Shown here: positions 34,795 to 43,162 of the stretch, in pieces
Layout: every line of letters starts with the position of its first letter
Position numbering within the stretch: the first letter of the stretch is position 1
Assembly (NCBI RefSeq): GCF_008085915.1
Contig: NZ_VSJK01000008.1
Span: 62,001-126,000 of the forward strand
DNA from: Oceaniovalibus sp. ACAM 378
GTDB lineage: Bacteria > Pseudomonadota > Alphaproteobacteria > Rhodobacterales > Rhodobacteraceae
Direction of reading: 5' to 3'
DNA length: 64,000 nt
Made by a program: the position numbers and the translations under genes
The notes under the pieces: generated by a model
Databases searched by the model: none
Seen by the model: the letters and a program-made list of their open reading frames with translations, nothing else
Told to the model about the DNA's origin: nothing

Positions 34795-35472
34795 ATGGAA
34801 ACGGACAGCGCGCAATGGATTGACCAGTTCGAAGGTCTGCGACGTTTGCCGAATGATCTGCGCGATGCACTTGTTGCGGGCAGCAAGGTGGTGGAGGTTC
34901 CCGAGGGCACGCCCGTCTTCAAGCCCGGACAATCGGCGGATAACCTGTTGCTTTTGCTCGAAGGCACAGTGCGCGTGCAGCAGAAATCGGACACCGGACG
35001 CGAGGTGTTCCTCTACCGCGTCAATGCCGGCGAAAGCTGTGTTCTGACCACCGCCTGCATGTTGGCATTCGAGGACTACGCGGCCGACGGAGTCGCCGAA
35101 ACCGATGTGCGCGCTGTGGCGATTCCGCGCGCAACCTTCGACGATCTGGCGGCGCGGTCGTCAGTGTTCCGTGAATTCGTGTTCAAGGCGTATTCGCGAC
35201 GTATCACCGACCTGTTCACCTTGATCGACGACATCGTCTTTCAGCGTATGGATGTGCGGCTTGCTGCGCGGCTGCTGGAACTGGCCGTGGATGATGTAGT
35301 TCACGCCACCCACCTTGTGCTGGGCACCGAGCTGGGCACCGCGCGCGAAGTCGTCTCGCGCACCCTGTCCGAGTTTCAGCGGCGCGGCTGGATCGAACAG
35401 CGTCGCGGCGAAATCCAGTTGGTTGGGCGCGCGGCGCTTGATCGTCTGGCGCGTTCTGCCGGAGAACGGTGA
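34795..35472 (+). CDS. Crp/Fnr-family regulator with two sensor-domain cysteines
   Basis: A 225-residue regulator: a cupin-like sensor domain (about residues 30-120) and a C-terminal helix-turn-helix (ELGTAREVVSRTLSEFQRRGW). The N-terminal four-cysteine cluster of Fnr is missing. Instead C82 and C88 lie in GESCVLTTACML within the beta roll, a pattern I associate with a subfamily found beside sulfur genes. A thiol or sulfane-sulfur sensing role is inference. Start at 34795 follows GAAGGATACGAT; the upstream open frame is not conserved-looking. It precedes DUF2892-YeeE genes in the same direction. Confidence 0.8.
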   Translation: METDSAQWIDQFEGLRRLPNDLRDALVAGSKVVEVPEGTPVFKPGQSADNLLLLLEGTVRVQQKSDTGREVFLYRVNAGESCVLTTACMLAFEDYAADGVAETDVRAVAIPRATFDDLAARSSVFREFVFKAYSRRITDLFTLIDDIVFQRMDVRLAARLLELAVDDVVHATHLVLGTELGTAREVVSRTLSEFQRRGWIEQRRGEIQLVGRAALDRLARSAGER

Positions 35473-35542
35473 CGAAGTCACCGAGAGATCCTGTCCTATC
35501 GGATAACGTGTTTTTGACACTGATTCTTGAAGGGGACTGAAC

Positions 35543-35749
35543 ATGACCAAGAACATGGGAAATTTTGACCGTGGGTTGCGGATCGTGGTGGGGATTGCCC
35601 TGCTGATTGCGGCCTTTGCCACCGACTTTGGGGCAAGCGGCTGGTTGCATTGGACGATGATCGCGGCGGGTGGCATTTTCGTGGTGACCGCGCTGATCAG
35701 CACTTGTCCGCTCTATGCCATCTTCGGCATTCGCACATGTCAGAGGTAG
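35543..35749 (+). CDS. DUF2892 small membrane protein
   Basis: A 68-residue protein with two hydrophobic segments, matching the YgaP-type DUF2892 pattern: NMGNFDRGLRIVVGIALL near the start and STCPLYAIFGIRTC at the end. In YgaP this domain anchors a rhodanese; here it stands alone. GAAGGGGA lies before the ATG. It is followed directly by two YeeE/YedE half-transporters, a typical thiosulfate/persulfide gene set. Confidence 0.88.
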   Translation: MTKNMGNFDRGLRIVVGIALLIAAFATDFGASGWLHWTMIAAGGIFVVTALISTCPLYAIFGIRTCQR

Positions 35750-35754
35750 CCGCG

Positions 35755-36186
35755 ATGGAAACCGTTTTCACACCTTGGCAGTCACTCGGCGGAGGCGCCT
35801 TGATCGGGGTCGCCGCGACCCTGCTGATGCTGAGCCTTGGCCGGGTTTTCGGCGCAACGGGCATCTTGAGCGGCCTGTTGTCGCCCGGGCCATCCCAAGA
35901 TCGGCTGTGGCGGCTGGCTCTGCTGCTCGGAATGGTCAGCGGACCGCTGGCGGTGCTGTTACTGTCCGGACAGATGCCCGCCGTTCAGGTGCCGGTCTCA
36001 GTTCCCATGCTGTTGATTGGTGGTCTGGTCGTGGGCGTTGGAGTCACCTACGGCTCGGGCTGCACGTCCGGTCACGGAGTCTGCGGGTTGGCCCGTCTGT
36101 CACCACGTTCTTTCATAGCCGTGCTGACCTTTATGATCACGACCGCCGGCACCGTTTATGTCCTGCGCCATGTTATCGGAGCGTAA
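35755..36186 (+). CDS. YeeE/YedE-family transporter subunit (PmpA-like)
   Basis: A 143-residue four-helix protein with the invariant GSGCTSGHGVCGLARLSPRS block, whose cysteines carry the sulfur species in this family. YeeE of E. coli imports thiosulfate; the split two-gene forms (PmpA and PmpB) occur in sulfur-oxidising bacteria. ATG 35755 is preceded by GAGG; an upstream in-frame ATG at 35737 lies inside DUF2892 and lacks a ribosome site. The second half follows after three bases. Confidence 0.88.
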   Translation: METVFTPWQSLGGGALIGVAATLLMLSLGRVFGATGILSGLLSPGPSQDRLWRLALLLGMVSGPLAVLLLSGQMPAVQVPVSVPMLLIGGLVVGVGVTYGSGCTSGHGVCGLARLSPRSFIAVLTFMITTAGTVYVLRHVIGA

Positions 36187-36189
36187 CCC

Positions 36190-36627
36190 ATGAAACTTTT
36201 TTCAACCTATCTGATCGGGCTGGTTTTTGGCGTCGGCATTGCGATTTCCGGTATGGCGAACCCTGCCAAGGTGCTGAACTTCTTTGATTTTGCCGGAACC
36301 TGGGATCCGTCGCTGGCGTTCGTCATGGGCGGTGCCGTCGTCGTGACATTCATCGGATATCGCCTTGTTCTGGCGCGCCGCGGGCCGTTGTTCGAAAGCG
36401 GCTTTCAGCTGCCCACAAGCAACAAGATCGATGCACGGCTGGTCGGCGGCTCTGGTCTGTTCGGCATTGGCTGGGGCATCGCGGGGTTCTGCCCCGGCGG
36501 AGCGCTGCCAGCGCTTGGCACTGGTCGCTGGGAGGTGGTTTTGTTCGTGACCGCGATGGTCGCCGGTATCTGGCTGGCGAAATTCCTGCAATCTCTTGGA
36601 GCAGCGTCGACCACTGCGAAGACCTGA
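36190..36627 (+). CDS. YeeE/YedE-family transporter subunit (PmpB-like)
   Basis: A 145-residue four-helix protein, the complementary half of the YeeE fold. Family blocks are GLVFGVGIAISGMANPAKV, FFDFAGTWDPSLAFVM and GWGIAGFCPGGALPALG with the conserved cysteine. With the preceding gene it should form a channel for thiosulfate or a related sulfur compound. Confidence 0.88.
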   Translation: MKLFSTYLIGLVFGVGIAISGMANPAKVLNFFDFAGTWDPSLAFVMGGAVVVTFIGYRLVLARRGPLFESGFQLPTSNKIDARLVGGSGLFGIGWGIAGFCPGGALPALGTGRWEVVLFVTAMVAGIWLAKFLQSLGAASTTAKT

Positions 36628-36640
36628 TTTGTCATTTACA

Positions 36641-36694
36641 CAGCGCGATGCTGAAGGGGCGTGAAAAAATGGCCCACCCCGTCCCATCGCGCTG
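36641..36694. repeat. Inverted repeat between pmpB-like gene and sulP
   Basis: CAGCGCGATG (36641-36650) and CATCGCGCTG (36685-36694) are exact reverse complements; GGGG and CCCC pair inside them. The arms fold into a long stem that may end or attenuate transcription 14 bases after the transporter gene. Confidence 0.55.
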
Positions 36695-36720
36695 ATACGG
36701 TGCCCTAAGCCCAGAGAAAA

Positions 36721-36736
36721 CCGCCGATACCGGCGG
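36721..36736. repeat. Short GC hairpin before sulP
   Basis: CCGCCG-ATAC-CGGCGG is a perfect 6-bp stem followed by an AT-rich CATAAAATTTTGC. It lies 45 bases before the sulP start and could be a second terminator or part of a leader. Confidence 0.45.
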
Positions 36737-36781
36737 CATAAAATTTTGCTGTGGCGTTTTTTGAGCGCCTGAAAGACATAC

Positions 36782-38539
36782 ATGACGCCGAACCTGTCCA
36801 GATATCTGCCCATCCTGAAATGGGGCGCGACTTACAGCCGCGCAGAGCTGAGCGGAGATCTGATCGCCGCCATCATTGTGACGATCATGTTGATCCCGCA
36901 ATCGCTGGCCTATGCGTTACTGGCTAGACTGCCGCCAGAAGCCGGTATTTACGCTTCGATCGTGCCAATCGTCCTTTACACGCTGTTTGGAACCAGCCGT
37001 GCCCTGGCGGTTGGCCCGGTTGCGGTCGTGTCGCTGATGACGGCCGCAGCAATCGGCGAGGTCGCGCAGGCGGGCACTGCCGGTTATGCCGTTGCTGCCC
37101 TGACGCTGGCGGGATTGTCGGGCGTCATGCTGCTTCTTTTGGGGATTTTCAGGCTGGGATTTCTGGCGAACTTCCTGTCGCACCCGGTCATCGCCGGTTT
37201 CATCACCGCGTCGGGCATTCTGATCGCTGTCAGTCAGTTGCGCCATATTCTGGGCATCGGGGGTGACGGGCATGCACTGCCGGAGATGCTGACCTCTCTG
37301 GCGGGCAACATCGGTGATTTGAGCGTTGCGACATTGATCCTTGGGGCGGGTGCCATCGCGTTCCTGTTCTGGGTCCGCAAGGGTCTGAAACCGCTTTTGC
37401 AAAAGGCCGGTCTGCCATCGGGCGCGGTCAATATCTTGTCCAAGGCCGGGCCGGTTCTTGCCATTGCCGTCACCACCGGGGCAACCGCCGTATTCGGTCT
37501 AAGCGACAGGGGCGTGGCGATTGTCGGAGCTGTCCCGCAGGGGTTGCCGCCCTTGACGCTGCCCAGTTTTGCGCCCGATCTTATCGGTGCATTGCTGTTG
37601 CCTGCGCTATTGATATCGGTGATCGGCTTTGTCGAATCCATATCGGTGGCGCAAACGCTGGCGGCCAAGAAACGCCAGCGCATCGATCCAGATCAGGAAT
37701 TGATCGGGTTGGGCGCGGCAAATATCGGGGCGGCCCTTACGGGCGGTTTTCCGGTCACAGGCGGATTTTCCCGCTCGGTCGTGAATTACGATGCTGGTGC
37801 AGAAACGCCGGCCGCCGGTGCCTATACCGCCGCCGGTCTGCTGGTCGCATCGCTGTTTCTGACGCCGTTGATCCATTTCCTGCCCAAGGCAACGCTGGCG
37901 GCAACGATCATCGTCGCAGTGCTGTCGCTGGTGGATCTGTCGATCCTCAAACGCACTTGGATCTATTCGAAAGCCGATTTTGCTGCTGTGTTCATCACCA
38001 TCGCCCTGACGCTTGGCCTTGGAGTCGAGGCTGGCGTATCGGCAGGGGTTGCCGTATCTATCTTGATTCATCTCTATCGGTCTTCGCGCCCGCATATGGC
38101 CGTGGTCGGACGTGTTCCGGGAACCGAGCATTTTCGCAATGTCGATCGTCACAAGGTCGAAACCCGCGAGGACATCATTTCGCTTCGGGTCGATGAAAGC
38201 CTCTATTTCGCCAATGCCCGTTTTCTGGAGGACCGCATCTATGACATGGTCGCCCGTCAACCCGCCGTGCGGCACGTCATCCTGATGTGTCCCGCTGTGA
38301 ACGAGATCGACATGAGCGCGCTGGAAAGCCTTGAGGTGATCAATTCGCGGCTGCGTGACCAGAACGTCAGCTTTCACCTCAGCGAAGTCAAAGGCCCGGT
38401 GATGGACCGGTTGGAACGGTCGCATTTCTTGTCAGAACTGTCGGGACAGGTATTCCTGTCGCAACATCTCGCGGTCTGCGCCTTGTCCGCATCACCAGAC
38501 CCTAAAACCGCAACTGCAAAAGGAGCCAGTCATGTCTGA
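36782..38539 (+). CDS. SulP-family anion permease with STAS domain
   Basis: A 585-residue SLC26/SulP transporter. The membrane core has the signature AYALLARLPPEAGIYASIVP, GPVAVVSLM and FPVTGGFSRSVVNYDAGAETP. The cytoplasmic STAS domain covers about residues 440-560 (HVILMCPAVNEIDMSALESL). Family substrates include sulfate, bicarbonate and others. The next gene, a persulfide-dioxygenase-like enzyme, overlaps by eight bases, so a sulfur oxyanion such as sulfite or sulfate is the likeliest cargo. Confidence 0.9.
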   Translation: MTPNLSRYLPILKWGATYSRAELSGDLIAAIIVTIMLIPQSLAYALLARLPPEAGIYASIVPIVLYTLFGTSRALAVGPVAVVSLMTAAAIGEVAQAGTAGYAVAALTLAGLSGVMLLLLGIFRLGFLANFLSHPVIAGFITASGILIAVSQLRHILGIGGDGHALPEMLTSLAGNIGDLSVATLILGAGAIAFLFWVRKGLKPLLQKAGLPSGAVNILSKAGPVLAIAVTTGATAVFGLSDRGVAIVGAVPQGLPPLTLPSFAPDLIGALLLPALLISVIGFVESISVAQTLAAKKRQRIDPDQELIGLGAANIGAALTGGFPVTGGFSRSVVNYDAGAETPAAGAYTAAGLLVASLFLTPLIHFLPKATLAATIIVAVLSLVDLSILKRTWIYSKADFAAVFITIALTLGLGVEAGVSAGVAVSILIHLYRSSRPHMAVVGRVPGTEHFRNVDRHKVETREDIISLRVDESLYFANARFLEDRIYDMVARQPAVRHVILMCPAVNEIDMSALESLEVINSRLRDQNVSFHLSEVKGPVMDRLERSHFLSELSGQVFLSQHLAVCALSASPDPKTATAKGASHV

Positions 38540-39437
38540 CTATCAACACCTCACCCGCCACAGCCCGTCAACCGGATCCGGTTCCCCAGACATCTGGGGC
38601 ATCTACGAGGCCGATACCGGATCCGTTCAATATGTCATGGCTTGCCCCGAGACGAAAAAAGCCGCCTTGATCGACGTCGTGCTGAATTTCGACCCCAGAT
38701 CCGCGCGAACCTCGACAGAAAGCGCCGAAAAGGTGCTCGAACTGGTCAAGGAACAAAAGCTTGAACTGGTCCGCATCCTCGACACGCATCCCCATGCGGA
38801 TCACATGCTGGCGGCGGCCTGGCTTAAAGAGCAGACGGGTCTGCCCAACGCGATCGGTGCGCGCACAAAGAAGATCGCCCAGCTTTGGCGCGATTACTAC
38901 AACCTGCCGGATCTTGATCCTGCGCCGCATTTTGATGCCTTCTTCGAGGATGGCGACAGTTTTGATATCGGCAATCTGACCGTGACCGTTGAGCTTTCGA
39001 CAGGTCATACACTTGGTTCAATCAGCTATTTTTCCGGAGATGCCGGGTTTGTGCATGACACTCTGATGTTCCCGGACAGCGGGTCGTCGCGGGCAGATTT
39101 TCCCGGCGGCAGTGCAGCGGAGCTTTGGGACAGCATCCAGTCGATCCTGTCGCGCCCCGATGACACGCGCCTGTTCGTCGGCCATGACTACGGCAAGGGC
39201 GATCGCAAAGAGCCGGCGTGGGAGGCAACGGTCGCTGAGCACAAGGCGCAGAATATTCACGTCAATGCAAAGACGGACAAGGCAACCTTCATCAAGACCC
39301 GCGAAGAGCGTGACGCGACGCTCGCCCTGCCAGACAGGATCCTGCACGCCTTGCAGGTCAATCTGCGCGGTGGTGTTCTGCCGCCCAAAGAGGACGACGG
39401 CCACAGCTACTTCAAGATTCCGGCAAACCGGTTCTGA
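38532..39437 (+). CDS. Metallo-beta-lactamase-fold hydrolase, persulfide dioxygenase-like (Blh/ETHE1 type)
   Basis: A 301-residue protein with the metal motif THPHADH (H86, H88, D90, H91), TGHTLGSISYF, a further Asp in MFPDSGSSRADFPGG and the late His in FVGHDYG. The SRADFPGG element and fold fit Blh/ETHE1 persulfide dioxygenases, which oxidise glutathione persulfide to sulfite with mononuclear iron. Linkage to SulP, YeeE-type transporters and DUF2892 supports persulfide handling. ATG 38532 has AAAAGGAG upstream and overlaps the sulP stop. Confidence 0.85.
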   Translation: MSDYQHLTRHSPSTGSGSPDIWGIYEADTGSVQYVMACPETKKAALIDVVLNFDPRSARTSTESAEKVLELVKEQKLELVRILDTHPHADHMLAAAWLKEQTGLPNAIGARTKKIAQLWRDYYNLPDLDPAPHFDAFFEDGDSFDIGNLTVTVELSTGHTLGSISYFSGDAGFVHDTLMFPDSGSSRADFPGGSAAELWDSIQSILSRPDDTRLFVGHDYGKGDRKEPAWEATVAEHKAQNIHVNAKTDKATFIKTREERDATLALPDRILHALQVNLRGGVLPPKEDDGHSYFKIPANRF

Positions 39438-39451
39438 GAGGCGCAGGTTCG

Positions 39452-39507
39452 GTGAGGTCTGTTGTGCATGGAAAGCGCGATAGCTTTTGAGTGGCAACAG
39501 ACCTCAC
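39452..39507. repeat. 13-bp inverted repeat (long hairpin)
   Basis: GTGAGGTCTGTTG (39452-39464) and CAACAGACCTCAC (39495-39507) are exact reverse complements with a 30-base centre that itself contains AAAGC/GCTTT. It lies just after the hydrolase stop and touches the 3' end of the transposase scar. It may be a terminator-like structure or an element end. Confidence 0.7.
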
Positions 39508-39725
39508 GGTTCAAATGCCTCACCGTTAAAATATCCGTCTGCCCGATGGCCGCGTTGGAACGCCTGTCCCTCGTCCTCAGCTGAACCGGTTTGCCGGGTC
39601 TTGCGGCGGATGTTCTTAACCACCTTTCCGGCAGCGTCTTTCGACGTCTGTGGCTTCTTCGTCCGCTCGGTCTCCAAACAGTGGATTCGCGTTCCCCGAG
39701 CGTTTGTGCAAACGAGCGGTGACAA
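39504..39725 (-). pseudogene. IS3-type transposase (OrfA) N-terminal remnant
   Basis: The 73-codon frame reads TERTKKPQTSKDAAGKVVKN then IRRKTRQTGSAED. This matches the start of a common alphaproteobacterial IS3-family OrfA (SKDAADKVVKNIRRKTRQTYSAEEKIRIVL...), then diverges at SAED and stops. The helix-turn-helix, leucine zipper and OrfB integrase are missing, so the element is dead. The match is from memory of the family, not a search. Confidence 0.6.
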
Positions 39726-39787
39726 GCCACGAGCAGTATTTGTGCGTTCTGGCAGGCCATGGTAGAACCCGAAAAAATGGCACTATG

Positions 39788-39793
39788 TATAAT
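39788..39793 (+). promoter_or_regulatory. Possible -10 box for dusA
   Basis: A perfect TATAAT preceded directly by TG. No clear -35 hexamer is at the usual spacing. It is about 95 bases before the preferred dusA start. Confidence 0.35.
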
Positions 39794-39820
39794 CTGATTG
39801 GGCTTACATCGCAGTCCCGA

Positions 39821-39832
39821 CTGTCGCGACAG
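39821..39832. repeat. 12-bp palindrome CTGTCGCGACAG
   Basis: A perfect palindrome located roughly 30 bases downstream of the TATAAT and 50 bases before the dusA start; a possible operator. No cognate regulator is assigned. Confidence 0.45.
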
Positions 39833-39882
39833 CCGCCATGAGCCGACGCGAATCGGCATATTGTTGGATGAGAAAGAACTCA

Positions 39883-40896
39883 GTGAAAACAAAGACTCCC
39901 AGCATTTCTAACGCTGCTCGCTTATCCGTTGCCCCGATGATGGATTGGACCGATCGCCACTGCCGCGCTTTGCATCGGCTGATGTCCAGTCGGGCGCTGC
40001 TCTATACCGAAATGGTGACGGCGCCGGCTTTGGTTCGGGGCGGGGCGCTGCATCTTTTGACGTTTTCGCCCGGGGAGCAGCCGGTTGCGCTGCAACTTGG
40101 CGGGTCGGATCCAGCGGAGCTTGCGCAGGCGGCGGTGATGGGTGCGGGTGAGGGGTATAGTGAGATCAACCTGAACTGCGGTTGCCCGTCCGACCGGGTG
40201 CAGTCGGGCAGTTTTGGTGCCGTTCTAATGGAAACGCCGGGTCGGGTGGCCGATTGTGTGGCGGCGATGATTGCCGCGGTTCCGGCGGATATTCCGGTCA
40301 CCGTGAAATGCCGCATCGGCGTGGACGATCAGGAGCCCGAACAGGTGTTGCCTGACTTTCTGCGCCGGGTCCGCGATGCCGGTGTGGGACGGGTGCAGAT
40401 CCATGCGCGCAAGGCCTGGCTACAGGGGCTCAGCCCCAAGGAGAACCGCGATATTCCGCCGTTGGATCATGATCTGGTGGTCGCGATGAAGAGTGAGTTT
40501 CCTGACTTGCACATATCGCTGAACGGCGGCGTCACCACATTGGAGCAGGTCGAGTCGCTGTTGGCGCGGGGGCTGGACGGGGTGATGATTGGCCGGGCGG
40601 CTTATCACGATCCCTGCTCGATCCTGCTGGATGCCGACCGGCGGATCTTTGGCAGCCCTCTTCCGGGACGGTCAGCACCCGAGATCGTCGAGGAGATGTA
40701 TCCGTATATCGAAAGCCATCTGGCGGCGGGCGGGCGGTTGAATCAGGTGACGCGGCACATGCTGGGCCTGTTTGCCGGACAACCCGGCGCGCGTCATTGG
40801 CGGCGGACATTGTCGGAAAACGCCCATCGCCCCGGCGCGGGGATCGGCGTGCTGCAAGCGGCGCTGGAGACGGTCGGAGAGGCGCAGGCCGCCTGA
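39883..40896 (+). CDS. dusA: tRNA-dihydrouridine(20/20a) synthase DusA
   Basis: A flavin-dependent enzyme that reduces uridine in the D-loop of tRNA. Family blocks are SVAPMMDWTDRHCRALHRLM, LLYTEMVTAPAL, QLGGSDP, EINLNCGCPSDRVQ with the catalytic cysteine, VTVKCRIGVDD, QIHARKAWLQGLSPKENR and LNGGV with DGVMIGRAAY. GTG 39883 (337 residues) gives a family-like N-terminus; in-frame ATG codons at 39838 and 39868 would add 15 or 5 residues that look non-conserved. The stop and the bulk of the protein are certain. Confidence 0.92.
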   Translation: MKTKTPSISNAARLSVAPMMDWTDRHCRALHRLMSSRALLYTEMVTAPALVRGGALHLLTFSPGEQPVALQLGGSDPAELAQAAVMGAGEGYSEINLNCGCPSDRVQSGSFGAVLMETPGRVADCVAAMIAAVPADIPVTVKCRIGVDDQEPEQVLPDFLRRVRDAGVGRVQIHARKAWLQGLSPKENRDIPPLDHDLVVAMKSEFPDLHISLNGGVTTLEQVESLLARGLDGVMIGRAAYHDPCSILLDADRRIFGSPLPGRSAPEIVEEMYPYIESHLAAGGRLNQVTRHMLGLFAGQPGARHWRRTLSENAHRPGAGIGVLQAALETVGEAQAA

Positions 40897-40902
40897 GCTC
40901 AT

Positions 40903-41157
40903 TTACAGCGGTTGCTTGCCCGCGCGTGCCAATCGCGCAGCGCGACCCCCGCGTCGTTGCTTAAGCGAGGCGGCTCGCTCGGGCAGGGCGGCGATGATCG
41001 CGCGGCGCTCCTCCGGTGTCATCCGTGACCAGCTGCCGATTTCGTCCAAGCTGCGCAGACAGCCGGTGCAGATCCGCTCGGCCGGGTGGACGATGCAGAT
41101 CTTTATGCAGGGGGATTCGATTTCATCGCGCATCCAAAGGTCATCCGTATCTTTCAT
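40903..41157 (-). CDS. DUF1289 domain protein
   Basis: An 84-residue protein with the DUF1289 cysteine pattern [40 protein letters not shown] (shown in part: [14 protein letters not shown]). The four cysteines could bind metal. The function is unknown. The start overlaps the ruvX stop by four bases; an internal ATG eight residues later is an alternative. It ends the ccmI-ruvX operon. Confidence 0.88.
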   Translation of the reverse strand: MKDTDDLWMRDEIESPCIKICIVHPAERICTGCLRSLDEIGSWSRMTPEERRAIIAALPERAASLKQRRGGRAARLARAGKQPL

Positions 41158-41633
41158 GGTCGTCCCGCAGCAAGATTCGCCAGCCGATCCAGCGCTCCCT
41201 GAAGGATATACCCAGCCGCGACATGATCTATGACCTCGGCGCGACGTTTTCGGGACGTATCCGCCTCGATCAGTGCCCGTTCGGCGGCGACCGTGGACAG
41301 GCGTTCATCCCAGAACCCGATGGGCAGGTCGGTCAGCCGTTCCAGATTGCGGGCGAATGCGCGGGTGGACTGTACGCGCGGCCCTTCGGAGCCATCCATG
41401 TTCAGCGGCAGACCCAGCACCAGACCTTTCAGGTCGCGCCCCTGAACGATCTTCAGCAACTGCTCGGCGTCCTGAGTGAATTTCTTGCGCCGGATGGTTT
41501 CCAGCGGCGTGGCGATGGAACGCATCACGTCCGACACTGCCACGCCCAGAGTAACCGTGCCAAGGTCAAGCCCGGCGATGGCTCCGTAACGGGGCAGGGC
41601 GGCGGCAAAGATGTGGATATCGGCGCAGATCAT
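41154..41633 (-). CDS. ruvX: Holliday junction resolvase-like RuvX (YqgF family)
   Basis: A 159-residue RNase H-fold protein. Family blocks are [48 protein letters not shown] and the final Asp in [13 protein letters not shown]. These supply the acidic metal-binding residues. YqgF proteins act in 16S rRNA 5' processing and/or Holliday junction cleavage. ATGA overlap with ccmI upstream and DUF1289 downstream. Confidence 0.92.
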   Translation of the reverse strand: MICADIHIFAAALPRYGAIAGLDLGTVTLGVAVSDVMRSIATPLETIRRKKFTQDAEQLLKIVQGRDLKGLVLGLPLNMDGSEGPRVQSTRAFARNLERLTDLPIGFWDERLSTVAAERALIEADTSRKRRAEVIDHVAAGYILQGALDRLANLAAGRP

Positions 41634-42868
41634 TCCAGCCCCGCCCGGCTGGCGGCATCGCGCAGTGCGGCCATTGCGGTATCATCGGCTTTAAAGGTTT
41701 CCCGCGCTTCCGACAGGATGGCGGCGGCGGTTTCGGTTTCACCCAGCACACCGTAGGCCGAAATCAACCGCGCCCAGTCTGTCGCCGGGCCGCCTTCGCG
41801 CGCCAGACGGTCGGCAAGTCCGGAGACCATGCCACGGATCATCGCGTCACGGTCATCGGGCGCCATCCCGGCAGCGTTTTCAACGTCTTCGGCTGAGGGG
41901 CCAGGTTCAAAAGCGGGGTCTAAGGCAGGTTCGGGCACATCGTATCGCACTCCGGCCAGTGCTGCCGTGCGGTCGATCTGCGCGCGGATCGGGGCGATCC
42001 ATGGCGCATCCTCGGGACCGGCTTCAAGCAGGTCGCGCCACAGGCGAAAGGCCAGATCGGGGCGACCGGTCTGAGAATAGAGCAGGGCGGAATAATACCG
42101 CGCCCGTCCGTTGCCGCCGTCAAGGTTCAGCGCACGAACCAGCGCCGTTTCAGCCTCGGGCGAGACATAGCCACCTGCCGCGAACACCAGATATTCGGCC
42201 TTGTCGCCGAAATCACTGGCCGTCGCCTTGTCGTCCAGAAGCGTGACAAGGCGTGTCTGCGCCCGGGCGGCGGCGGTGAAGTTGCCGAGGCCCGCCTCGT
42301 TCCGGGCCAGCAGGCGGAACCCCTGAATGTCATCAGGGCGCTGCTCCATCGCCATGCGCAGCCGCTCCATCAGCGCGCCAAAGGCCGGGTCTGGTGTGGG
42401 TTTGGGCTGCTCTTGCAGGGCCGCAGCGGCCTGTTCCTCGGCGATCTCTTGTGAGGGGCGGGTTGCGCGGGCGCGGTCGGCCATTTCGATCCGGGTGGCC
42501 ATTGAAAGGTCGGAATAACCGGGTGCGCCCAGCCAGCCGTAGACGCCCAGCGCGCCTCCGACCACCACCAGCACCGACAGCAGCGCCACCACCCGGGTCA
42601 CGCCTTTCGGGGCGGTTGCGACAGGTTCGGCGGCATCGGCATGTTTGGCCGCTTCGATCAGGCGGCGCGAAACCTCGGTGCGCAGGCGGTCGGCCTCGTC
42701 CGTGGGAATGATACCCTTGGCCAGATCACGCTCGACCTCATCGAGTTGGTCGCGGTAAACCTGCACGTCCGAGGCAGCGGCAGGCGTGTCCTGTCCGCGC
42801 CCCAACAAGGCAAGAACAATCAATGCCGCCACGGCTCCCGCCACCAATATCGCAACTGCCCAGAACAT
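41630..42868 (-). CDS. ccmI: c-type cytochrome biogenesis protein CcmI
   Basis: A 412-residue apocytochrome c chaperone. Residues 1-25 form a helix ([22 protein letters not shown]), then a leucine-zipper-like loop with [15 protein letters not shown], a second helix at about 105-130 and a periplasmic TPR region. The start at 42868 follows AGGGGGTGCG; the open frame upstream is not CcmI-like. CcmI delivers apocytochromes to CcmFH for haem attachment and is needed for the CcoO and CcoP haems encoded earlier. Confidence 0.92.
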   Translation of the reverse strand: MFWAVAILVAGAVAALIVLALLGRGQDTPAAASDVQVYRDQLDEVERDLAKGIIPTDEADRLRTEVSRRLIEAAKHADAAEPVATAPKGVTRVVALLSVLVVVGGALGVYGWLGAPGYSDLSMATRIEMADRARATRPSQEIAEEQAAAALQEQPKPTPDPAFGALMERLRMAMEQRPDDIQGFRLLARNEAGLGNFTAAARAQTRLVTLLDDKATASDFGDKAEYLVFAAGGYVSPEAETALVRALNLDGGNGRARYYSALLYSQTGRPDLAFRLWRDLLEAGPEDAPWIAPIRAQIDRTAALAGVRYDVPEPALDPAFEPGPSAEDVENAAGMAPDDRDAMIRGMVSGLADRLAREGGPATDWARLISAYGVLGETETAAAILSEARETFKADDTAMAALRDAASRAGLE

Positions 42869-43162
42869 CGCACCCCCTGTGTTGAACCCTATGTGCCGCC
42901 ATTCGCCGCCGATGACCAGCGCCGCGCGACAACGCGCCGCATGGGGCACGGATCTGTGATTGGCGGAGCTATGAACGGTTTGAAATTCCCGCCTAGCCTG
43001 CCAGCAACACAGCTCCGGGAGCGATGCAAATCGCGCCGGACCGCCGCCCATGTCGCAAAACAGCGGGCAGGTGCCGTTCCCTCCACTGCCCTGTGATGAT
43101 ATTGATCCGATAAAGCGGGCCTTACCGTGCATGGTTTGTAACGCGATCACAGTCCCGGGGGG

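Larger units (their letters stand above)
39438..39882. other. Intergenic scar region between the persulfide and dusA genes
   Basis: About 445 bases containing no intact gene. It holds a 13-bp inverted repeat, a decayed IS3-type transposase start on the minus strand, a TATAAT box at 39788-39793 and a 12-bp palindrome. The next gene begins in its last bases. Confidence 0.6.
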
